Assembly (NCBI RefSeq): GCF_018332655.1
Contig: NZ_BOQL01000006.1
Location: 1-64,000, forward strand
Length of the DNA stretch: 64,000 bases
Direction of reading: 5' to 3'
Origin: Actinoplanes auranticolor
GTDB taxonomy: Bacteria; Actinomycetota; Actinomycetes; Mycobacteriales; Micromonosporaceae
The notes under the pieces were generated by a model. It worked only from the letters and a program-made list of their open reading frames with translations, searched no databases and was not told the DNA's origin. Below, in pieces: positions 51,939 to 59,622 of the stretch; position 1 is the first letter of the stretch; each line of letters opens with the position of its first letter. The translations under genes and the position numbers were made by a program.

Positions 51939-54053
51939 TCAGCGGCTGCGCCAGAGCAGCCAGACGAAGTACGGCGCGCCGATCAGGGCGGTCACCAGGC
52001 CGGCGGCCAGCTGCGCCGGGGCGATCAGGGTACGGCCCAGCGTGTCGGCCACGCTCACCAGCAGCGCACCGAGCAGCACCGCCACCGGCAGCACCCGAGA
52101 GTGCCGGGCCCCGACCAGCGCCCGGGCGGCGTGCGGCGCGACGAGGCCGACGAACGCCAGCGCCCCGACCGCGCACGCCGCGGCCGCGGTGAGGACGGCC
52201 GCGAGCGTCAGGTAGGCCGGCCGGGCCCGGCTCAGCGGGATGCCGAGCACCCGCGGCACGTCCTCGTCGAGCGCCACCAGGTCGAGCGTCCGGGCCCCGG
52301 CCAGCGCCGGCGGGAGGGCCACCAGCAGGGCCAGCGCCACCGGCAGGAGCTGGTCGGCGTCGCGGCCGTAGGTGGAGCCGGCGAGCCACATCAGGGCCAG
52401 GTTGACGTTCCACGGGGACACGAGCACGACCACCAGCGTGGTGATCGCCGCGGCGCCCGCGCTCACCCCGACGCCGATCAGCACGATCCGGTCCGACGAC
52501 GGCCCGCGCCCGGCTGCGAGCCGGTAGACCAGGGCGAAGGTGGCCAGCGCGGCCACCGTCGCGGCGCCCATGATCGGCCAGACGCCGATGCCGGGCAGCA
52601 CCATCACGACGAGGATGGCGCCGACGCTCGCGCCCGGGGTGACGCCGAGCAGGCTCGGCTCGGCCAGGGGGTTGCGGCACACCGCCTGCACGATCGTGCC
52701 CGCGAGCGCCAGGGCCGCGCCGCCGAGCAGCGCGGCGCCCACGCGCGGCCAGCGCTGGTCGAGCACGAAGGACACCTCGCGGCCCGCCGTGCCGCGCCAC
52801 CAGTTCATGACGTCGCCCAGCAGGACCAGCCGGTCACCGAGCAGCAGCGCGCCGACGGCCGCGGCGACCAGGGCGGCCCCGAGAACCGTCGTGACGCCGA
52901 TGACCCAGCGCCGCGACCGCACGGTGCTGCGGGCGCCGCGCGCCTGCGTGGCGGCCGGTCCGCCGTCGCGCAACCGCCGGGCCAGCCAGACCAGCAGCAC
53001 CGCTCCGGCCAGCGTGGTCACCACGCCGGTCGGCACGGAGATGGCCACATCCGCGGATACGAAGGCCCGGATGAGTACGTCGGCGGCCACGATGACCAGG
53101 GCGCCGACCGTCGCCGCCAGCGGCAGCAGCAGCAGGTGCCGGCCCAGACCCGGCACCCGGCGGGCCACCAGGCGGGCGATCACCGGCGCGGACAGGCCGA
53201 CGAAGCCGATCGGCCCGGTGACCGTCACGGCGATCGCCGCGAGCAGCACCGCCAGCACGACCGCGACCAACCGGGTGCGGCGCACGTCGACGCCCAGCAC
53301 CCGCGCCGGGTCGTCGCCGAGCCCGAGTACGTCCAGGCGGTGCGCCAGCAGGAGCGTGCCCAGCACCCCGGCCGCCACGATGGGCGCCGCCGTGGTGACC
53401 TGGTGGGCGCCGGACTGCACGGTGGTGCCGCTGCCCCAGGCGAACAGGCCGACGGTGTTCTGCTGGAACAGCATGAGCAGCACGGAGGTGAGCGCGTTGA
53501 GGGCGAGCGCGATCGCGGATCCGGCCAGGACCAGCCGCGCGGGACCGCCCGCCCCGCCGCGCGACACGAGCAGCACCAGCCCGGCCGCCGCGAGACCGCC
53601 GAGGAACGCGACCAGCCCGCTGACCACGAACGGCAGCGAGACGCCGAACGCCGCGACCGCCACCACCGACACGTACGCGCCCGCGTTGACGCCGAGCGTG
53701 TCCGGGGCCGCCAGCGGGTTGCGGGCCACCGACTGCAGCGTGGCGCCGGCCATCCCGATCGCCACCCCGGCGAGCAGCGCCGCCACCAGCCGGGGGAACC
53801 GGCTGGCGAGCAGCACCGCCACGGCCTCGTTGCGGGTGCCGTCCTCGTGGGCCCAGGGCAGCACGGCGCGCAGGAGCTCCCCGATGCTCAGCTCGGCCGT
53901 GCCCTGCGCGAGGTGCACAGTGGACAGCATGGCCAGCACCACGCCGGCGAGGGCGAAGACGCCGGCCGCGCGGAGCGGGAAGCGGGCGGGCGCGCCGCCC
54001 TCCGGCGCGGTGGTGACCGCGGGGGAGGACGGCGCGTGCGTCGTGTCGGTCAC
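51939..54053 (-). CDS. Fused FecCD-type siderophore ABC permease
   Basis: A 704-residue protein made of two tandem FecCD domains (about residues 20-345 and 370-700), as in FhuB, with roughly twenty helices. Each half keeps the family motifs: LASRFPRLVAALLAGVAIGMAGATLQ and RNPLAAPDTLGVNAGA in the first, DQRWPRVGAALLGGAALALAGTIVQ and RNPLAEPSLLGVTPGAS in the second, then GFVGLSAP and GFVGLVAPHAAR. It imports an iron-siderophore complex with the lipoprotein and ATPase encoded upstream. GTG 54053 is chosen since it begins a natural cytoplasmic tail eleven bases after the binding-protein stop. Confidence 0.88.
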   Translation of the reverse strand: MTDTTHAPSSPAVTTAPEGGAPARFPLRAAGVFALAGVVLAMLSTVHLAQGTAELSIGELLRAVLPWAHEDGTRNEAVAVLLASRFPRLVAALLAGVAIGMAGATLQSVARNPLAAPDTLGVNAGAYVSVVAVAAFGVSLPFVVSGLVAFLGGLAAAGLVLLVSRGGAGGPARLVLAGSAIALALNALTSVLLMLFQQNTVGLFAWGSGTTVQSGAHQVTTAAPIVAAGVLGTLLLAHRLDVLGLGDDPARVLGVDVRRTRLVAVVLAVLLAAIAVTVTGPIGFVGLSAPVIARLVARRVPGLGRHLLLLPLAATVGALVIVAADVLIRAFVSADVAISVPTGVVTTLAGAVLLVWLARRLRDGGPAATQARGARSTVRSRRWVIGVTTVLGAALVAAAVGALLLGDRLVLLGDVMNWWRGTAGREVSFVLDQRWPRVGAALLGGAALALAGTIVQAVCRNPLAEPSLLGVTPGASVGAILVVMVLPGIGVWPIMGAATVAALATFALVYRLAAGRGPSSDRIVLIGVGVSAGAAAITTLVVVLVSPWNVNLALMWLAGSTYGRDADQLLPVALALLVALPPALAGARTLDLVALDEDVPRVLGIPLSRARPAYLTLAAVLTAAAACAVGALAFVGLVAPHAARALVGARHSRVLPVAVLLGALLVSVADTLGRTLIAPAQLAAGLVTALIGAPYFVWLLWRSR

Positions 54054-54064
54054 GGCGGTACCGG

Positions 54065-55072
54065 TCAGGCGCCGGTCAGCGCGGCGACGAGCGCGTCGAT
54101 GTAGGCCTGGGCGGACGGCGGCCCGCCGAACATCCAGATGCCGTCCGGGAGGCGGTGCAGGTTGCTGTCCTTGACGAAGGGCAGCTGCTTCCACACGGCG
54201 TTGCCGGTGAGCGCGGCGACGAACTCGTCACCACCGTCGGCCTTGTTGGCCACGTACACGAAGGAGGTGGCCGGGTCCTTGATCTTCGTCAGGCCCTCGA
54301 TGTCGGTCTGCGCGAGGCCGTAGTCCTTGTCACCGCCGGTGGTCCACTGGTTCTTCAGCCCGAGCTCGGCGGCGACTCCGCCGAAGAACGACGTCGGGGT
54401 GAACAGCCGCAGGGAGACGGTGCCCGAGTCGATCCAGCCGTCGGCCATGGTGAACGGCGCCCCGGCCTTGCCCGCCTGCGCCAGCTTCGCCTTGCCGGCG
54501 GCGACGTACGCGTCGAACTCCTGCAGCAACTGCGCGCCGCGGGCCTGGGTGCCGGTGGCCTGGGCCAGCACGGTCACGGTCCGCCGCATGTAGCCGATCG
54601 GGTCGGTGCCGTCGGAGCCGCGCAGGGTGAGCACGGGTGACTGCTCGGCGATCTGCGCGATGACGTTCTCGGGCAGGTCGGTCGTCGTCACCACCAGGTC
54701 GGGGCGCAGCGCGGCGATGGCGTCGAGACTGGGCTCCCCGCGGGTGCCGACGTCGGGCGTCGAGGCGTCGATCGGCGCGATGGTGTTGTAGTTGTTGTAA
54801 CCCTTGACGTCGGCCTGGCCGATCGGCTTGACGCCCAGGGCGACGAGGTTCTCCGACAGGCCCCACTCGAGCGACACGATGCTGCGGGCGGGGGCGTCGA
54901 GGTGCACCGGCCCGCGCTCGTCGGTGAGGTCCACCGGACCGGACGAGGTGGCCGGGCCGGGGCTGCCGGCGGCGTCGGCGGCGTCCTCCGTGGTGCCGCA
55001 CGCGGCGAGGAGAAGGGCGGTCATCGCGGTGGCGGCCGTGGCGAGGGCGCGGCGGCGGGGGATGGTGGGCAT
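54065..55072 (-). CDS. Iron-siderophore binding lipoprotein
   Basis: A 335-residue periplasmic-binding protein of the FecB/FhuD type, with signal and lipobox LLLAAC (about residues 19-24). The mature protein shows PARSIVSLEWGLSENLVALGV and GEPSLDAIAALRPDLVVTTTD, the conserved first lobe. The second lobe ends with WMFGGPPSAQAYIDALVAAL. AAGGA lies seven bases before ATG 55072. It is followed by the fused permease and preceded by the ATPase, all probably repressed by the iron box at 55932-55947. Confidence 0.88.
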   Translation of the reverse strand: MPTIPRRRALATAATAMTALLLAACGTTEDAADAAGSPGPATSSGPVDLTDERGPVHLDAPARSIVSLEWGLSENLVALGVKPIGQADVKGYNNYNTIAPIDASTPDVGTRGEPSLDAIAALRPDLVVTTTDLPENVIAQIAEQSPVLTLRGSDGTDPIGYMRRTVTVLAQATGTQARGAQLLQEFDAYVAAGKAKLAQAGKAGAPFTMADGWIDSGTVSLRLFTPTSFFGGVAAELGLKNQWTTGGDKDYGLAQTDIEGLTKIKDPATSFVYVANKADGGDEFVAALTGNAVWKQLPFVKDSNLHRLPDGIWMFGGPPSAQAYIDALVAALTGA

Positions 55073-55100
55073 GGGTGTTCCTTCTGATCGGATGGGATGG

Positions 55101-55928
55101 TCAGATCGGGCGGGCGGGGCGGTGGGTGTGCCGGCCGACGGGCTGGGTGCGGACCCGGCCGGCGTCGTCCACGTGCACGTCGATGCGCAGGCCGTAGACC
55201 TCGGTGAGCAGCTCCGCGGTGAGCACGTCGGCCGGGCGCCCGGTGGCCCGCACGACCCCGCCGTGCAGCAGCACGACGTGGTCGGCGACGGCCGCGGCCT
55301 GGTCGAGGTCGTGCAGCACCACGCCGACGGCCACGCCGTGGTCGTCGGCGAGCTCACGGACGATGTCCAGAATCTCCACCTGGTAACGCAGGTCGAGGAA
55401 CGTGGTGGGCTCGTCGAGCAGGAGCACGCCGGTGTCCTGGGCCAGGCAGGTGGCGAGCCAGACCCGCTGCAGCTCGCCGCCGGAGAGCTCGTCCACCGGG
55501 CGGTCCGCCATGGCGGCGACGCCGGTCAGGCCCATGACCCGGGCGACGATGCCCGGCCCCTCGGCGTCCCCGGCGCCGAACCGCCCCCGGTACGGATGCC
55601 GCCCGTAGGCGACCACGTCCCGCACCAGCACGCCGCCCGGAGTCGGGTGGGACTGGGTGAGCAGTGTGACCCGGCGGGCGAAGTCGCGCGGGCGCAGGGC
55701 GAGGGCGTCCAGGTCCGCGTCGAGCCGGACCGTGCCGCGGTGCGGCTTGTGCAGCCGGGCGAGGGAGCGCAGCAGCGTCGACTTGCCGGAGCCGTTGGGT
55801 CCGACCAGGGCGACCACCGTGCCGGCGCGCAGCTCGATGCCCGCGTCGTGCACGACCGTGCGGCCGTCGTAGGCGAGCGTGAGGTCGGCGCCGGCCAGGG
55901 CGACGGACACGGTTGAGGGGCTCGTCAT
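55101..55928 (-). CDS. Iron-siderophore ABC transporter ATP-binding protein
   Basis: A 275-residue FepC/FhuC-type ATPase. Walker A is GPNGSGKST near residue 43. Q-loop QSHPTP, signature LSGGELQR near 148, Walker B VLLLDEPT near 167 and switch His VLHD near 205 are all intact. It powers the permease-lipoprotein system. The start at 55928 lies four bases from the iron box, so an iron-loaded repressor at that site would directly block transcription. Confidence 0.9.
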   Translation of the reverse strand: MTSPSTVSVALAGADLTLAYDGRTVVHDAGIELRAGTVVALVGPNGSGKSTLLRSLARLHKPHRGTVRLDADLDALALRPRDFARRVTLLTQSHPTPGGVLVRDVVAYGRHPYRGRFGAGDAEGPGIVARVMGLTGVAAMADRPVDELSGGELQRVWLATCLAQDTGVLLLDEPTTFLDLRYQVEILDIVRELADDHGVAVGVVLHDLDQAAAVADHVVLLHGGVVRATGRPADVLTAELLTEVYGLRIDVHVDDAGRVRTQPVGRHTHRPARPI

Positions 55929-55931
55929 AAG

Positions 55932-55947
55932 GTTAGGCTAGCCTAAC
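55932..55947. promoter_or_regulatory. DtxR/IdeR-type iron box
   Basis: GTTAGGCTAGCCTAAC, a perfect 16-bp palindrome that matches the actinobacterial iron-box consensus (TTAGGTTAGGCTAACCTAA type). It sits between the divergent siderophore ABC operon and the siderophore-interacting protein gene, four bases from the former start and 45 from the latter, so iron repression of both is expected. Confidence 0.85.
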
Positions 55948-55991
55948 GCTGATCTTGAAGGCAAAGCCGGACCCCCGACGAAAGGCTCCCG

Positions 55992-56762
55992 ATGCCCGCT
56001 GTCCTCCTGGCCGAAGTGGTGGCCGTCCGCCCGCTGAGCCCGCACGCCGTGGCCGTCACGTTCGACGGACCGGACGTGTCCCGGATCGCCTACAGCGGCG
56101 CCGACCAGCGCATCAAGCTGTTGTTCGCCCGGGACGGCCAGCGGGCGCCGCTGCTGCCGGCCGCCGACGACTGGTACGGCTCGTACCAGGCCATGCCGGC
56201 CGAGGTGCGCCCGGTCATGCGCACGTACACGGTGCGGTCACAGGATCCCCGCAGCGGCCGGGTCGACGTCGAGTTCATCCTGCACGGCGACACCGGCCCG
56301 GCCTCGGCGTGGGCCTCGGCGGCCCGGCCCGGTGACCTGCTGGGCATCATCGCGGCCACCGCCGAGGACGACGGTGCCCAGGCCCGCCCGTACGCGCCCG
56401 GCGACGCCGACTGGCAGCTGCTGGTGGGGGACGCGACCGCGCTGCCGGCCATCGCCTCCATCCTCGAGCAGCTGGATCCCGGCGCGTGCGCGCGGGTCTT
56501 CGTCCAGGTGCCGTCACCGCAGGACATCCGGGAGCTGGCCACGCCCGCCACCGACGTGCAGATCACCTGGTTGACCGGGGTCGCTCCGGCCGAGGCGGTA
56601 CGCGACGCGGAGCTGCCCGCCGGCAAGCCGTACGCGTGGGTGGCGGGCGAGGCCGCGATGGTGCGGGCACTGCGCCGCCACCTCGTGGGGGACCGGGGCC
56701 TGGACGCCCGGGCGCACTATTTCGGCGGCTACTGGCGGGCGGGCGTGGCCGAAGATGCCTGA
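55992..56762 (+). CDS. Siderophore-interacting protein (SIP), ferric-siderophore reductase
   Basis: A 256-residue flavoprotein of the SIP/ViuB family. FAD is held by MRTYTVR near residue 76 (RxYT motif) and HGDTGPASAWASAA near 101. The NAD(P)H domain has VGDATALPAIASIL near 143, and the C-terminal WVAGEAAMVRALRRHL with HYFGGYWRAG is characteristic. It reduces imported ferric siderophores to release iron. It diverges from the ABC operon and shares the iron box. An AAAGG lies eight bases before ATG 55992. Confidence 0.9.
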   Translation: MPAVLLAEVVAVRPLSPHAVAVTFDGPDVSRIAYSGADQRIKLLFARDGQRAPLLPAADDWYGSYQAMPAEVRPVMRTYTVRSQDPRSGRVDVEFILHGDTGPASAWASAARPGDLLGIIAATAEDDGAQARPYAPGDADWQLLVGDATALPAIASILEQLDPGACARVFVQVPSPQDIRELATPATDVQITWLTGVAPAEAVRDAELPAGKPYAWVAGEAAMVRALRRHLVGDRGLDARAHYFGGYWRAGVAEDA

Positions 56763-56804
56763 GGGGGACGCTGTAGCGGTTCAGTGGAAACCCTGGAGGT
56801 CGCC

Positions 56805-57529
56805 ATGCACCGCCGGTTCCGCTCCCTGCGTACCCTCGCGGCGGTCCTTGTCCTGGCCGTTCCCGCCGCTGTCGTGGCGGTCACGCCGGTGGCCGGTGCG
56901 GCGGCCCCGGCCGTGGCCGGTCTCCAGGCCGAAACCCTGGTCCCGACTCCGCCCATGGGGTTCAACGACGGGAACGCCTTCGGCTGCGAGGTCGGCGAGG
57001 AACTGATCCGGGAGACCGCCGACGCGATGGTCGCCGCCGGGCTGGCGGCGGCCGAGTACTCCTACGTCAACATCGACGACTGCTGGTCGGCCAAGACCCC
57101 GGGATGCGGACGGCCGACTGGTTCCTGATCCGGTTAAGTTCCGTCGGCCCCGAGGATCCGGTGCTGCCGGTGCGACAGGCCATCTTCTCCTTCGAGGACG
57201 GCACCGACGGCTTCACCACCCGCCAACCCCGGGACCGGTGGCACCGTGGCGCAGTCGCCCGCGTTCCCCACCGACGGGACGCCCGGCCTGCGGGTCGAGA
57301 CCCCGGTGCCGGGCAACTGGTTCGGCGCCCCGGTGCCCGCGTCGCTGGACCTGCGCGGCGCTCCGGGCGGGCGTGGACGAACCCGCACTCCAGCCGCACG
57401 GTCACCGAGTCCTTCGACGACATCGAGTGCCCCTCCGGCGTCAACCTCGACGTCAGCCGGATCCGGGTGGTGTGGGTCTTCCTCAACACCGGGGGAGTGG
57501 TCCACATCGCCCACGTCCGCGCCGAATGA
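56805..57529 (+). pseudogene. Decayed secreted GH27 alpha-galactosidase-like gene
   Basis: ATG 56805, with GGAGG five bases upstream, opens a signal peptide and the first strand of a GH27 domain: PPMGFNDGNAFGC and YVNIDDCWS are unmistakable. The usual FNDWNAF Trp is Gly here. The frame ends at 57128, after only about 107 residues, before any catalytic Asp. Downstream, SFEDGTDGF, then VAQSPAFPTDGTPGLRVETPV in another frame, then NLDVSRIRVVWVFLNTGG with a stop at 57529, look like the C-terminal carbohydrate-binding domain broken by two frameshifts. About 300 GH27 residues are absent. The 500 bases between 57129 and 57630 hold only these fragments. Confidence 0.7.
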
Positions 57530-57630
57530 CATCCACCCCTGTGGATGCTTTTTGATCGCCGACGTGGTACTCCGGTTGCAGAGGCGGCCCATCGGCGGGA
57601 CGCCGTGGCGTACTCCACGAGGAGGGGGCC

Positions 57631-59058
57631 ATGACAGCGACACCGGAGTTCGGCCGCGGATCGGGAATCTTCCGCCGCAAGCCGGTCGAGGAGATCGCCG
57701 ACGAGCGGGAGACCGGCCTGTCCCGCACGCTCGGACTGTGGCAGCTGACCGCCATCGGGGTCGGCGGCATCATCGGCGCCGGCATCTTCGCGCTGGCCGG
57801 TGCGGTGGCGAACGAGACGGCCGGGCCCGCCGTGCTGATCTCGTTCCTGATCGCGGGCATCGCCAGCGCCGCCGCCGCACTGTCGTACGCGGAGTTCGCC
57901 GGCATGATCCCGAAAGCCGGCTCCGCCTACACGTACGGCTACGTCGTGCTCGGCGAGATCGTCGGCTGGTTCATCGGCTGGGACCTGTTGCTGGAGTACA
58001 TCGCGATCGTGGCGGTGGTGGCGATCGGCATCTCGGGCTACTTCGCGTTCCTGATGGGGCAGCTCGGTGTGGATCTGCCCGCCTGGATGCTGGGGGCGCC
58101 CGGCACCGGCGACGGGCACGTGGTGGACCTGTTCGCCGTGGTGCTGTGCCTGCTGATCGCGTTCCTGCTGAACCGGGGGATCAAGGCGGCGGCGCGGTTC
58201 GAGACCGGCGTGGTCGTGCTCAAGGTGGCCGTGGTGCTGCTGGTCATCGTGGTCGGCTTCTTCTACGTCCGATCCGAGAACTACCAGCCCTTCTTCCCGT
58301 TCGGCATCAGCGGCGCGATCACCGGCGCCGCCACCGTCTTCTTCGCCGTCTTCGGCTACGACGCGATGAGCACGGCGGCCGAGGAGTCCCGCGACGCCAA
58401 GCGGCACCTGCCCAAGGCCATCATCTACTCGCTGGCCATCTCGATGGTCCTGTACGTGCTGGCCACCCTGGTGCTCACGGGCATGCAGAACTACCGCGAG
58501 ATCGACCCGGAGAGCGGCTTCTCCACCGCGTTCGCGTCGGTCGGGCTGTCCGGGCTGGCCGAGGTCATCGCGGTGGGCGCGATCATCGGCATCCTGACCG
58601 TGATGTTCACCTTCATGCTCGGCGTGACCCGGGTCTGGTACGCCATGAGCCGCGACGGCCTGCTGCCGGCCTGGTTCGCCAAGGTGCACCCGGTGCGCCG
58701 GGTCCCCAGCCGGGTCACCTGGATCGCCGGCGTGGCCTCGGCGATCATCGCCGGGCTGCTGCCCATCCGGGAGGCGGCGGAGCTGACCAACATCGGCATC
58801 CTGCTGGCCTTCGTCGTGGTCTGCGTGGCGGTGATCGTGCTGCGCTACCGGCGCCCGGACCTGCCGCGCTCGTTCCGGCTGCCCGGCATGCCGGTGATCC
58901 CCGCGCTGGGCGTGATCTTCTCCATCTGGCTGATCACCTTCCTGACCCCGACGACCTGGCTGCGCTTCGGGGCGTGGTTCCTGCTGGGCCTGATCGTCTA
59001 CTTCGCCTACAGCCGCCGCCACTCCAAGCTGAACGAGGACGTCACCGACGCGCGATGA
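57631..59058 (+). CDS. Amino acid permease (APC superfamily)
   Basis: A 475-residue transporter with twelve predicted helices. The consensus GVGGIIGAGIFALAG lies at about residues 41-55 in TM1, and GSAYTYGYVVLGEIVGWFIGWDLLLEY near 95 covers TM3. FFAVFGYDAMSTAAEES near 235 is TM6 and the following loop, as in the cationic amino-acid transporter group (YfnA/CAT-like). It probably takes up a basic or broad range of amino acids. GAGGAGG precedes ATG 57631. Its 3' end overlaps the convergent GrpB-like gene by 17 bases. Confidence 0.9.
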   Translation: MTATPEFGRGSGIFRRKPVEEIADERETGLSRTLGLWQLTAIGVGGIIGAGIFALAGAVANETAGPAVLISFLIAGIASAAAALSYAEFAGMIPKAGSAYTYGYVVLGEIVGWFIGWDLLLEYIAIVAVVAIGISGYFAFLMGQLGVDLPAWMLGAPGTGDGHVVDLFAVVLCLLIAFLLNRGIKAAARFETGVVVLKVAVVLLVIVVGFFYVRSENYQPFFPFGISGAITGAATVFFAVFGYDAMSTAAEESRDAKRHLPKAIIYSLAISMVLYVLATLVLTGMQNYREIDPESGFSTAFASVGLSGLAEVIAVGAIIGILTVMFTFMLGVTRVWYAMSRDGLLPAWFAKVHPVRRVPSRVTWIAGVASAIIAGLLPIREAAELTNIGILLAFVVVCVAVIVLRYRRPDLPRSFRLPGMPVIPALGVIFSIWLITFLTPTTWLRFGAWFLLGLIVYFAYSRRHSKLNEDVTDAR

Positions 59059-59536
59059 GCTGATCGAAGAAGGCGGACTTGTGCCGCTCGTACTCGCCGG
59101 GGCGGTCCCGGTACCGCAGCTTCCCGGCGTTGTAGGCGTCGACCAGGGCCGGATCGGCCGCCAGGAGCTGCCAGGCGCGGCCGAACCGTACATCGTGCTC
59201 CGAACCGACCGGCGTCACCGCGACGCCGGTCGGCAACGGCGCGGCCGGGACCTCGAACGTCGCCAGCGTCTCCTGCCAGATCTCCGGGTGCACCACCGCA
59301 TAGATCTCCCGCAGGGCGGCGACGGCCGGCCCGAACCCCGCGGCGGGCACCCGCAGGTGCAGGTCGACGTCGCCTTTGGTCAGGGCGGCGGGCAGGGAGC
59401 TGCCGCCGAGCAGGACCAGCTCGTGCTCACCCAGCAGGCCGGCCAGGCGGGCCCGCTCCTGGGTGAGGATCGCGCGGGCCGGGCCGATGAACTCGCTGCC
59501 CGGCCGCAGCGGCGGCAGCTCTTCAGGGTCGTCCAC
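59042..59536 (-). CDS. GrpB-family (UPF0157) nucleotidyltransferase-like protein
   Basis: A 164-residue protein of the GrpB/UPF0157 nucleotidyltransferase-like fold. LVLLGGSSLPAALTKGDVDLHLRV near residue 35 holds the GSS...D-x-D pattern. The C-terminal half, with FGRAWQLLAADPALVDAYNAGKL and YERHKSAFFDQLIA, is typical of the family. The biochemical function is not known. CAGGAT seven bases before GTG 59536 suggests leaderless translation. The end overlaps the amino-acid permease by 17 bases on the opposite strand. Confidence 0.8.
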   Translation of the reverse strand: MDDPEELPPLRPGSEFIGPARAILTQERARLAGLLGEHELVLLGGSSLPAALTKGDVDLHLRVPAAGFGPAVAALREIYAVVHPEIWQETLATFEVPAAPLPTGVAVTPVGSEHDVRFGRAWQLLAADPALVDAYNAGKLRYRDRPGEYERHKSAFFDQLIARR

Positions 59537-59622
59537 CGTCCCGATCCTGCCCCATCCGGCTTGACGGGGCGGATGGGGCGGCGGGGTGCTCCTACCATCG
59601 GGGGGATCCTGGAGGAGGACCA

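Noticed and set aside
50514..54104. A very long open frame on the plus strand across the siderophore permease and neighbouring genes
   Set aside because: It is antisense to well-recognised FecCD, DUF3616 and other genes, is composed of Arg/Gly/Pro/Ala-rich sequence without any domain, and is explained by high GC, which removes stop codons.
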